Assembly (NCBI GenBank): GCA_964637365.1
Contig: CAZWWH010000008.1
Coordinates: 16,017 to 80,016 of the forward strand
Source of the DNA: Cryptoclostridium sp964637365
GTDB taxonomy: Bacteria; Bacillota; Dehalobacteriia; UBA7702
Direction of reading: 5' to 3'
Length of the DNA stretch: 64,000 bases
Below, in pieces: positions 1 to 7,270 of the stretch. Under the pieces are notes generated by a model. The model saw nothing but the letters and a program-made list of their open reading frames with translations. It was not told the DNA's origin and searched no databases. How positions within the stretch are numbered: the first letter of the stretch is position 1; each line of letters opens with the position of its first letter. Made by a program: the position numbers and the translations under genes.

Positions 1-625
1 TGAGGTCTTCGGCCAACCCTTCAAAGCCACTGGTTCTGGCTTCGATGACGCCGTTTAAAACGAATCCTTCAAAGGTGTCAAGCTGACCGCGGAAGGCGAT
101 CATGGGATGAACCTTGGGCACCAGCTGGGAGCCGCGAAGGTGCGTCATGTGTTCGGGTTTCTCCTTAGACACATGGGAGGTATCCATGTTCTGAGCCGTG
201 GTGTCCTTCCGCTGTTCCCGATGTTCCCTTACAGGCTGTACCGGTTGCACCGGCTGAGTAACAGGCTGGACGGGCTGTACCGGTTGAGGAGCAGCCTCGA
301 CAGGCGCCTGTTGATATCTGGGAATGGGCTGGACGGGTTGGACGCCAGGCAGGGTTTGACGGGCCACGGGAACACCTCCATCGGCCAAAGGCTGGGGAGT
401 TGGCGGCGCTTTGGGATAAGCCGGAGTGGGAGCCGAAACATTGAAGCGACGGTCTTCCTTGGCTAGTTGGCTTTCTTCCACGCCATCACGGAGAATCTTG
501 ATTTTCCTTTCGCTCAAAAATTGAGAAGCGGCAGGCGTCAATTTGATGCCTGAGGGCAAATCAAAGGAGGTAAAAGGATTTTTTTTGTAAATTTCACGTA
601 ATTCCGATTCCGTAATTACTTTCAA
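1..625 (-). CDS. eutT: EutT-like cobalamin adenosyltransferase, 3' end missing
   Basis: EutT makes adenosylcobalamin, the cofactor of ethanolamine ammonia-lyase, from cob(I)alamin and ATP. The gene starts at a TTG (625) about 6 bases after AAAGGAGGTAA and is open to the window edge, so the C-terminus is missing. The first 50 residues match the EutT N-terminal region (ITESELREIY, then LTPAA and KIKIL). Then comes a long linker rich in Gln, Pro and Val (about residues 55-155, with repeated QPV units), then the EutT signature MTHLRGSQLV followed by FRGQLD. The HX11CCXXC metal motif that precedes MTHL in the Salmonella enzyme is absent. Last gene seen in the eut operon, 32 bp after eutL. Confidence 0.85.
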   Translation of the reverse strand, partial: MKVITESELREIYKKNPFTSFDLPSGIKLTPAASQFLSERKIKILRDGVEESQLAKEDRRFNVSAPTPAYPKAPPTPQPLADGGVPVARQTLPGVQPVQPIPRYQQAPVEAAPQPVQPVQPVTQPVQPVQPVREHREQRKDTTAQNMDTSHVSKEKPEHMTHLRGSQLVPKVHPMIAFRGQLDTFEGFVLNGVIEARTSGFEGLAEDL

Positions 626-657
626 GAAGTTACCTCCTTTCGATCGGATATCCAATA

Positions 658-1320
658 TCAAAGGTCAAAATCATGAGGATTGCGAGCCACAGCAATCACC
701 GCATCTCTGAAAGCTTCGGTGGCGGCTTTGCAAGCGCTTTGGCTGCCAGTGAGGAGACCGCCGCCAAAGTTTGTTTCCGACGGAGGACCATACCACAGGG
801 GCATGGTGACGTCGGCGGCTTTCAAAGCGGCATCAACACCGAAGACGGCTTCGATGGGAGGAGCAATCAGGTAAGCCAGGGGCTGACCTTCGGGAATTCC
901 GGCACAGGCCGAGAGATAGCTCCCGGTTCTGGAAATCGTATGGGCAAAATATACGATATCATTGGTTTCATTGGCCGAATAGAAGAAAGCTTCCTCAGCG
1001 AGATATTGCACAGCGGCGTTCAGTCCCGCTTTGGTTTCCGCAGGATTGGGGCCGGCGAGAATCCCGATAAATTCACCGGAGAGGGGACCGGAAGCATGAG
1101 CAGCGCCGGCATAGAAGGATTTGGCGTATACAACCTGAACTTCAGCTTTTTTGGTGGCTTCGTCAATGGCGGTATAAGCGCAATCATCAATGTCGCAGGT
1201 GAACATCGCAATACTGCGCTGGTCTTCGGTCATACCCAAATCTCTTTGGAGATCGGGGGCAACATTGGGGATGAATTTCGTGGATAACACTTTGGGCTTA
1301 ATTACATCCAGTAATGCCAT
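658..1320 (-). CDS. eutL: EutL, trimeric tandem-BMC shell protein
   Basis: Shell protein of the ethanolamine microcompartment; family members form trimers with a central gated pore. At 220 residues it matches the usual 219 and aligns along its whole length: MALLDVIKPKVLSTKF at the start, ATKKAEVQVVYAKSFYAGAAHA in the middle, GPNPAE, SRTGSYLSACAGI, APPIEAVFGVDAALKAADV, PPSETN and LTGSQSACKAA. The start has an AGGAGG site 8 bases upstream. Fourteen bases separate it from eutA. With EutS it is one of only two shell proteins in the window, so the hexameric EutM/EutK/EutN types must lie beyond the left edge if present. Confidence 0.96.
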   Translation of the reverse strand: MALLDVIKPKVLSTKFIPNVAPDLQRDLGMTEDQRSIAMFTCDIDDCAYTAIDEATKKAEVQVVYAKSFYAGAAHASGPLSGEFIGILAGPNPAETKAGLNAAVQYLAEEAFFYSANETNDIVYFAHTISRTGSYLSACAGIPEGQPLAYLIAPPIEAVFGVDAALKAADVTMPLWYGPPSETNFGGGLLTGSQSACKAATEAFRDAVIAVARNPHDFDL

Positions 1321-1334
1321 TTATTTTTACCTCC

Positions 1335-2813
1335 TTAAGAATTTCCTTTTTCAAACACTAATGTTTTGACGACGACGGGAACGACACGACCGCCCATAAT
1401 GGAATTACCGATGTCGATATAGTCGCCTTCATCAACGTCGATCTGATCGACGCATACAAGTTCAATATGATGATCGGACACGATGTCCAAACATTGGCCC
1501 AAGGCCTTTCCGCAGTCGGCGCCCATTACAACGATGAGAACACCGCGGTAGCGGAGATAGTCGCTCATCCCTTTGTAGATCCCCTCGGCCAAGTCTCTAA
1601 TACAATTATAAGTAATCTCCGCAGGAGAATCAATGGCAAGAGCGAGGATTTTATCGGGATCCTCTCGGCTGATCCGCTCCACATGATCGTGGATGGTCTG
1701 AGCGATGGTTTCAATATCCCGAGGCATATCCCCTTTGGGGAAGGGCGAAAGCACCATGACATTTTTCAAAGGCAGCGTCTCATCATCCACATGGATGGTG
1801 CTGCCGCTGATATTCATGGTATGAATCCCGGCGCCGATCACGGTGGCCCGAATGGTTTCCATGGGTTCCTCTAGAATCACGCCGGCTTTGGCAAAGGCCT
1901 TGCGGATGGCCCAGCCAAGAACGGGGCCGATATCGCCGTACTGGGTCATATCGGCAATGGCGACAGGTTCAAAATCACTGTATACATAGTCGGCAACGCC
2001 GCCGGAAATCACCACACGATAGACATCGTAATTGGTTTTTTGTTCCGGCGTCATCAAAAGTTCGCTCAAAAGCGGACCCGCTTTACGGCTCACGATGGAT
2101 TCCACACAAAGCTCCGCCATGGTTTCAGCAATGGTAATCAGCTGTTTTTGGGTAGCCTTTTGTCCTACTTGCAAATCCATACCCAGGTGATTCAAAATTC
2201 GCTGGGCAGGTTCGGCGATGTAGGTCACATGGTCGCCTCCTTTTTCCAACTCTACCAAGTGGCCGCCCACATTGATGCAGGCCGCGTCGATGACACGTCC
2301 GCCATCAAAGACACCGATGTTAGCGGTGCCGCCGCCGATGTCAATATTAGCGTACACCTTATGATGTTCCTGGGAGTAAGCGGAAGCCCCAGAGCCCCGG
2401 CCCGCTAAGATGGATTCTAGATTCACCCCGGCGGTGGCCACCACGAAATCCCCGGCGTATTCTGAAACGGATTCCAGAATATTGGCGGCGTTTTCTTTTT
2501 TGGCGGTTTCACCGGTGATAATCACGGCACCAGTCTCTACATCCCAAGGATTCATCTCCGCTTGTTTGTATTCTTCGGCGATGATCTTGGCCACTTCTTC
2601 GGCATCGATGAGCTGATGGTCGTCGATGGGAGTAAAATGAATTCCGCTGCGGTAAAGGACTTCACGCTCGGAGATCTCCATATGGGGAATCACTGAGGCC
2701 GGCGCGGAGTTCCGCACCGTCAAACGGCTGAGAACCAGTTGGGTCGTGGTGGTCCCGATGTCAATGCCTACGCTAATGATCTTTTGTTCAGCTGCGCTGA
2801 TGGTGAACACCAC
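1335..2813 (-). CDS. eutA: EutA, ethanolamine ammonia-lyase reactivase
   Basis: ATP-dependent chaperone that releases damaged cobalamin from the EutBC lyase so that fresh adenosylcobalamin can bind. The protein has the ASKHA ATPase fold: GIDIGTTTTQ near residue 16 is the phosphate loop and NIDIGGGTANIGVF near 170 the second nucleotide motif. Length (492) is normal for the family. The start is a GTG (2813) just after GGGAAAGG; the next codon is also GTG and could be the real start. It lies 18 bp downstream of eutC in the usual B-C-A-L order. Confidence 0.95.
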   Translation of the reverse strand: MVFTISAAEQKIISVGIDIGTTTTQLVLSRLTVRNSAPASVIPHMEISEREVLYRSGIHFTPIDDHQLIDAEEVAKIIAEEYKQAEMNPWDVETGAVIITGETAKKENAANILESVSEYAGDFVVATAGVNLESILAGRGSGASAYSQEHHKVYANIDIGGGTANIGVFDGGRVIDAACINVGGHLVELEKGGDHVTYIAEPAQRILNHLGMDLQVGQKATQKQLITIAETMAELCVESIVSRKAGPLLSELLMTPEQKTNYDVYRVVISGGVADYVYSDFEPVAIADMTQYGDIGPVLGWAIRKAFAKAGVILEEPMETIRATVIGAGIHTMNISGSTIHVDDETLPLKNVMVLSPFPKGDMPRDIETIAQTIHDHVERISREDPDKILALAIDSPAEITYNCIRDLAEGIYKGMSDYLRYRGVLIVVMGADCGKALGQCLDIVSDHHIELVCVDQIDVDEGDYIDIGNSIMGGRVVPVVVKTLVFEKGNS

Positions 2814-2831
2814 CTTTCCCGATTTTTATCA

Positions 2832-3731
2832 TTATTTTGTTGCTTCGTTGAGTTTTACGCCGGTAGCTTTATATTTAAGGATGTCTTTAATCAGGTCAAC
2901 GAGCTGTGCCCCGGCTTCTACCGGAGGAGTACCGCCGGCGTAGATATTGGAGATCAAAGTTCTGTCAGCTTCCACAGTGTCTTTGGAGGGTTTGTAGATG
3001 AGGTATGCGCTCATGCTACTGGCTGTGCCAAGACCGGGTCTTTCGCCGATGAGTTCCAAAACAACGTCGCACTGGAGTTCCATACCGATGTCATCCATAA
3101 CGCGAACACGGCCGTTTCTTACGAAGAAGGGAGTGCCCACGGAGATACCAGCGCCTTTCAGCCCCTGTACCAAGGGAGGCATAATTTCAGGGATATTGGC
3201 TTCGATGGCAGTGGAGCTCAAGCCGTCGGCAACAATGATTTGCACCTGAACACCTTTTTGGCAAATAGAGTTCATTTTCTGACGGCCCTCGTCGCTCAAA
3301 ACAGTACCGAGGTTCGGCGTCTGAAGGAAATCATCTTTGGTCGCAGCTTGGGTCGTGACGACTTCCAAGTTGTTAGCAGCCAAAAAGTCATCGGAAACAT
3401 CCATGAAAACAGCGTCACGGGCAACAGCGTGGTCAGCCAAGAAACGAATCAAAGAGTCGGTTCTCTGTCTGGCGCCGCAGCGGCCCAGGCCGATTCTGGC
3501 GTTGGTTATTTGTTTCATGGCTTCGATAGCAGCGATGTTTTTGGGATTTTCGATGGTAGGTTTGCTGATGTCGGGCATTTCAATCACACCGTCTTCCACA
3601 GCAGGCGCCGCAGCAGCGGGCGCGGGAGTATTTGCGGGCGTGCTTACGGCAGGAGCGGCGCCATTTTTGCGCAATTCCGCCAACACGGATTCAACAATCA
3701 TTCTTTCCATATCATTATTGTAGTTTGCCAC
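2832..3731 (-). CDS. eutC: Ethanolamine ammonia-lyase small subunit
   Basis: Small subunit of the adenosylcobalamin-dependent lyase that turns ethanolamine into acetaldehyde and ammonia. The conserved family body runs from about residue 75: ARIGLGRCGAR, then FLADHAVARDAVF, QIIVADGLSSTAIEANI, the cobalamin-region stretch GERPGLGTASSMSAYL, and NIYAGGTPPVEAG near the end. The N-terminus carries an Ala/Pro-rich segment (about residues 22-45), consistent with the disordered encapsulation region seen in this family. Start is GTG at 3731, seven bases after GGAGGTG. Directly downstream of eutB (15 bp). Confidence 0.96.
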   Translation of the reverse strand: MANYNNDMERMIVESVLAELRKNGAAPAVSTPANTPAPAAAAPAVEDGVIEMPDISKPTIENPKNIAAIEAMKQITNARIGLGRCGARQRTDSLIRFLADHAVARDAVFMDVSDDFLAANNLEVVTTQAATKDDFLQTPNLGTVLSDEGRQKMNSICQKGVQVQIIVADGLSSTAIEANIPEIMPPLVQGLKGAGISVGTPFFVRNGRVRVMDDIGMELQCDVVLELIGERPGLGTASSMSAYLIYKPSKDTVEADRTLISNIYAGGTPPVEAGAQLVDLIKDILKYKATGVKLNEATK

Positions 3732-3746
3732 CTTGATTCACCTCCA

Positions 3747-5105
3747 TTATTTTTCAAAGATAGACGGGTCACCGGCGAGAGCGGTAAGTTTGCCGTCTTC
3801 CATCAGGCCCATTTTTTCCATCCATTTTTCAAATTCGGGCAAGGGACGGAGGCCGAGAATTTCACGAACGCTGGCGTCATCATGGTAGCTGGTATCCTGA
3901 TAGTTCAACATAATGTCATCACCGCCAGGAACACCCATGAAGTAGAAGGAACCAGCCATGGCGCAAAGCATGGTGCCATTTTCTTGGTCGTTCTGGTCAG
4001 CGTTCATATGATTGGTGTAGCAGGGAGCAATGCCCATGGGAAGACCATGGAATTTACCCATGAACAAGTCTTCAAGGTCGGCACGGACAACTTCGCGGCC
4101 ATCGTAAATGGTTTCGGGGCCGATGAAGCCGGATACGTTGTTGACCATGAAGGGTTGGAAGTGACGGCCAAAGCCATAGGTTCTGGCTTCCAAGGTCATT
4201 TCATCAACGCCTTCGTCAGCTTCCAAGGAGACTTCGGAACCTTGACCAGTTTCAAAGTACATGAAGTTGGGGCCAAGGCTGGTGCCGCCTTGACGCGCGG
4301 CTTCACGGGCTTCGGTCAGCAAAGCACAGTCAATACCGAAAGCTTCGTTGGTTTTTTGTGTGCCGGCGATGGATTGGAAGAATACGTCAATGGGAGCGCC
4401 CAATTCCTGGGCCTTCATCTGAGTGGTTACATGAGCCAAGACGCAGGCCTGGGTAGGAATGCCCCATTCTTCCATAAACTCATGGGCGGTTTTCAACAGG
4501 TATGCGGTGTTTTCAGGGTTGTCTTCTACAGGATTGATACCGATGACGGCGTCGCCGGAACCGTAGGTGAACCCTTCTTTCATGGAAGCCATGATGCCGT
4601 TCACATCGTCAGTGGTGTGGTTGGGCTGGTTTCTGAAAGCCAAGGTGCCGGGAAGACCCATGGTGGTGTTGCAGCGGGAAGTGGGACGAATTTTGGAAGA
4701 TGCGTAAACCAAGTCAAGGTTGGACATCAATTTGGCAACGGCTGCGATCATTTCAGAAGTCATGCCGCGGCCCAGTTTCAAAATTTCGTCGCCTGTATGA
4801 GAAAGAACATATTCGCGGATTTCGCCAACGGTACAGTTCTTGAATTGGTTATAGATGGTGGTGTTGACGTCATCGTAAATCACACGGGTGACTTCGTCCT
4901 TTTCATAGGGAATCACAGGGTTTTCATAGATGTCTTCCAAAGTGAGACGGCTTAATACCAATTTGGCAGCAACTCTTTCTGTTTGGGAAGTTGCACCAAT
5001 ACCAATTAAGGTATCGCCGGATTTCACTTCGTTGGCTTTTGCCAAGACTTCTGCCACAGAGCGAAAGGAATATACTCTGCCGTAGATGTTTGCTTTCAGC
5101 TTCAT
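3747..5105 (-). CDS. eutB: Ethanolamine ammonia-lyase large subunit
   Basis: Catalytic subunit of ethanolamine ammonia-lyase, a TIM-barrel protein that binds substrate and works with adenosylcobalamin held at the EutBC interface. At 452 residues it has the family length. Recognisable blocks are the start LKANIYGRVYSFRSVAEVLA, GLPGTLAFRNQPNHTTDDVN, the substrate-loop region GSGDAVIGINPVEDNPENT, TQKTNEAFGID, QGSEVSLEADEGVDEMTLEA and CYTNHMNADQNDQE. An AGGAGG site lies 7 bases before ATG 5105. A 62-bp gap separates it from eutP; otherwise the operon is compact. Confidence 0.97.
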   Translation of the reverse strand: MKLKANIYGRVYSFRSVAEVLAKANEVKSGDTLIGIGATSQTERVAAKLVLSRLTLEDIYENPVIPYEKDEVTRVIYDDVNTTIYNQFKNCTVGEIREYVLSHTGDEILKLGRGMTSEMIAAVAKLMSNLDLVYASSKIRPTSRCNTTMGLPGTLAFRNQPNHTTDDVNGIMASMKEGFTYGSGDAVIGINPVEDNPENTAYLLKTAHEFMEEWGIPTQACVLAHVTTQMKAQELGAPIDVFFQSIAGTQKTNEAFGIDCALLTEAREAARQGGTSLGPNFMYFETGQGSEVSLEADEGVDEMTLEARTYGFGRHFQPFMVNNVSGFIGPETIYDGREVVRADLEDLFMGKFHGLPMGIAPCYTNHMNADQNDQENGTMLCAMAGSFYFMGVPGGDDIMLNYQDTSYHDDASVREILGLRPLPEFEKWMEKMGLMEDGKLTALAGDPSIFEK

Positions 5106-5167
5106 TCTTGAACCTCCTTAAAATAAGTGCTTGGGACCCTAAGATTAAAATTTATAAAATAAAATTT

Positions 5168-5641
5168 TTATTTCTTTTGGTTTTCCAGTTTCACGAAATA
5201 GTCATCAATAAAGGCCTTTAATTCTTGAAGGCCCTCTCCCGTCACTGAGGAAACGCACTGGATATGCTCCCGCTCTGTGACGGCCACGTCACGTAGGATT
5301 GATTTTGCCCGTTCCACATCGGCGTTTTCCGCATCAATCTTAGTGACGACACCAATAGAAGGCTTTGGAAAACCCGTAGCAAATCCCGGAGGAAATTGCA
5401 TATAGTTGGTGGTTGCGTCCTGAATGAATACAACGAGATCCGCTTCCAGCGCCGTAGCGAAAAGGGCACTTTTCAAAAAAGGATGGGCTGTAAATTCACC
5501 AGGAGTGTCGATGGCGTTATGGGCGTATTCAAGACTTTGGGTTTTTGTAACCGGCCCGTCTACAAACAAGGTATGAAGCAGCGTGGACTTCCCCGCCCCC
5601 ACGGCGCCGGCGACCATAATTCTTTTCCTTGATTCTGTCAT
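5168..5641 (-). CDS. eutP: EutP/PduV-family GTPase-like protein
   Basis: Small P-loop protein of microcompartment operons; the Salmonella homologue has been reported to act as an acetate kinase, others are treated as GTPases. The P-loop is GAVGAGKST at residues 11-19. A KTQSLEY block (switch region) and DTPGEF follow at about 35-50, and VTKID near residue 100 is the guanine-specificity type motif. Length (157) is normal. Its ATG overlaps the eutS stop as ATGA, so the two are probably translationally coupled. Confidence 0.9.
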   Translation of the reverse strand: MTESRKRIMVAGAVGAGKSTLLHTLFVDGPVTKTQSLEYAHNAIDTPGEFTAHPFLKSALFATALEADLVVFIQDATTNYMQFPPGFATGFPKPSIGVVTKIDAENADVERAKSILRDVAVTEREHIQCVSSVTGEGLQELKAFIDDYFVKLENQKK

Positions 5642-6012
5642 GATTTTGTCAGTGGGGCCGGAGCATACCCCAAAACATTTTCAAAATAGTCGATAATGGC
5701 CTTGAGTGAAGAAGTAACACTAGCCACATCGCCAGTAATAACCAAAGCTCCGGTAAAGCGGTCGAGAAATCCGATGCGGACCTCACCTGATTTCGTGGCG
5801 ATATCCCCGGCAATAATTGCCGTTTCCCCAGGAGTCAAAGTCAGGATACCGATGGCTCCATCATGAGGGAGTCCCAATTTATCGTAAACTTCGTCAACAG
5901 GCTGTGCTATGACGTGAAGCAAAGTCACCTGTTTCCCGGGAACATATTCCTGAATGGTTCTGACTTTGCCTTGATCGTAATCATGATAAGATTTTGTGGT
6001 TTCGTCGCTCAA
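5638..6012 (-). CDS. eutS: EutS, hexameric BMC-domain shell protein
   Basis: Shell protein with a circularly permuted single BMC domain; family hexamers are bent and may form shell edges. The 124-residue protein contains RTIQEYVPGKQVTLLHVIA, then IGILTLTPGETAIIAGDIA and RFTGALVITGDVASV, all typical EutS/PduU blocks. It is the first gene of the operon. The start is TTG at 6012 after the purine-rich site AAAGGTGGTGGGGG; no better ATG exists. About 85 bases upstream lies a sigma-54 promoter. Confidence 0.94.
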   Translation of the reverse strand: MSDETTKSYHDYDQGKVRTIQEYVPGKQVTLLHVIAQPVDEVYDKLGLPHDGAIGILTLTPGETAIIAGDIATKSGEVRIGFLDRFTGALVITGDVASVTSSLKAIIDYFENVLGYAPAPLTKS

Positions 6013-6098
6013 ACCCCCACCACCTTTCTTTCATCCTAGTGTGAACCAGCAGCGTTGTCAACAGTTTGCACAAAGACTTTTCCACTATATAAATAATA

Positions 6099-6114
6099 TG
6101 CAAAATTCATGCCA
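6099..6114 (-). promoter_or_regulatory. Sigma-54 (-24/-12) promoter of the eut operon
   Basis: On the minus strand the sequence reads TGGCATGAATTTTGCA, an excellent match to the sigma-54 pattern TGGCACG-N4-TTGCA with the required GG-N10-GC spacing. The -12 element lies 87 bases before the eutS start. This implies that eut transcription needs RNA polymerase with sigma-54 and an AAA+ activator. Confidence 0.85.
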
Positions 6115-6208
6115 GGAAGAGAAGTTTTTGTCATCACACTACAATGCCACCATAAAGCAGTATTCGCTGAAATATGGCGATTTGCTGGTGCTCCCATTAA
6201 AAACGATT

Positions 6209-6225
6209 AAGTCATATATGACTCA
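6209..6225. promoter_or_regulatory. Candidate activator site upstream of the eut promoter
   Basis: The 17-mer AAGTCATATATGACTCA contains a perfect 14-bp palindrome (AGTCATATATGACT). It sits 95 bp upstream of the sigma-54 promoter, the normal range for an enhancer-binding activator. Nearly the same 17-mer occurs at 12124-12140 and 15455-15471, each upstream of another sigma-54 promoter. Confidence 0.6.
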
Positions 6226-6254
6226 ACAAGTTGGTTCGGACTCGTCGAAACGGC

Positions 6255-6899
6255 TCAAAATTTACCTTCCGCAGTCATAAAACCGCGGAACCAAGCTCGT
6301 AACCCCTCCGGGCTATCAAAAATATGGTCAGGATTGCCTGATGCCACCACCCAGGGTTCTTGCCACCCCCAAGTCACAGCAACGCGAACATCAATGCCGG
6401 CTTCTTTCCCTTCAATCATGTCGCCCTTACTGTCGCTAACGAAGACGGTGCGTTCTCCCGGATACTGCTCCATAATGCGGTGAAATTTCTTTACCTTACT
6501 TTTTTCCACATCAGCGCCAATGATTTCCTTTACCCCGGTAACATAGTTTTGATCCAAAACTTTTTTCACTGAGGCAGAAACATTGGACGTTACGATATAC
6601 AAAGGATATTTCTCCGCCAGTTCCCGCACCAGCTCAGGCATAGTGGGATAGGTGTCCAAATGGTACGAAGCGTCTTTGTCTTTTTTGCAGTAGATTTTCA
6701 TCGCGGCATCAATTTTTTCTTCCGGGATTCCCCTATCCAACATTCCCTGATAAAAATTGCCTAGACTCAACTCTGCCATATCCGCCGAGGTATTGATTTC
6801 CTCAATCCCCACCTGATGACAGGCATCGACGAAATACCTTGTTTCCGTTTCCAAAGAATCTACGATCACACCGTCATAGTCAAAAAACAGCAATGACAT
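6255..6899 (-). CDS. HAD-superfamily phosphatase
   Basis: Haloacid-dehalogenase-type hydrolase of the phosphoglycolate-phosphatase-like group. Motif I is FDYDGVIVDS at residues 5-14, with both catalytic aspartates. Motif II is VTSNVS, motif III includes a conserved Lys region, and motif IV is FVSDSKGDM. A helical cap lies between motifs I and II (about residues 15-90). ATG 6899 was chosen because GGAGG lies 11 bases upstream; an in-frame codon 9 residues earlier lacks a site. It has its own sigma-A promoter and so is probably separate from the eut operon it precedes. Substrate unknown. Confidence 0.85.
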   Translation of the reverse strand: MSLLFFDYDGVIVDSLETETRYFVDACHQVGIEEINTSADMAELSLGNFYQGMLDRGIPEEKIDAAMKIYCKKDKDASYHLDTYPTMPELVRELAEKYPLYIVTSNVSASVKKVLDQNYVTGVKEIIGADVEKSKVKKFHRIMEQYPGERTVFVSDSKGDMIEGKEAGIDVRVAVTWGWQEPWVVASGNPDHIFDSPEGLRAWFRGFMTAEGKF

Positions 6900-6948
6900 A
6901 AAAAACGTCGCCTCCAAGTCATACAATCATCGTTCTATTTTTATCTTA

Positions 6949-6977
6949 ATCATAGTCGATTCGACATAGTTTGTCAA
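6949..6977 (-). promoter_or_regulatory. Sigma-A-type promoter of the HAD phosphatase gene
   Basis: Minus strand shows TTGACA (6977-6972), a 17-base spacer and TATGAT (6954-6949), a near-consensus vegetative promoter about 50 bases before the start codon. The remaining sequence between 6978 and 7170 holds nothing else I recognise. Confidence 0.75.
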
Positions 6978-7171
6978 TTACCAAAAATTATGGGAGAACC
7001 ACCATAAGGCCATTTTCCCTTCGATTTGAAGCGTTCTGGCTCAAAAATGGGAGCATCTTTTAGGCAGACCTTCATTATTTCCTTTTTTGTAAACAGGAAT
7101 CGTGCTCCCTGTATCTATATTGTATCGCCCAAATCCCCAAATTTACGCAGCAAAACCACTTCTCTTTTTTT

Positions 7172-7210
7172 TTTTGAAAAAAGGTGCTCCCGCTTTTAGG
7201 GAGCACCTTT
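7172..7210 (-). terminator. Intrinsic terminator after the MttB-family gene
   Basis: A perfect 12-bp stem (AAAGGTGCTCCC, 7180-7191, with its complement 7199-7210) and a 7-base loop, followed on the minus strand by a run of T. It lies 60 bp beyond the stop of the methyltransferase at 7271. Confidence 0.9.
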
Positions 7211-7270
7211 CTATTGCTATCCTTTATGGCAATTTCCCCGTTGCAAGGGAATGCATTAAAATGATTGGTA

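Noticed and set aside
2739..4955. Very long open frame on the plus strand opposite eutC and eutB
   Set aside because: The minus strand has complete, conserved EutB and EutC. The plus frame has no ribosome site and a composition typical of an antisense shadow.
7088..7106. Sigma-54-like sequence on the minus strand (GAGCACGATTCCTG) upstream of the HAD gene
   Set aside because: Lacks the -24 TGG and the -12 TTGC; a good sigma-A promoter is present closer to the gene.
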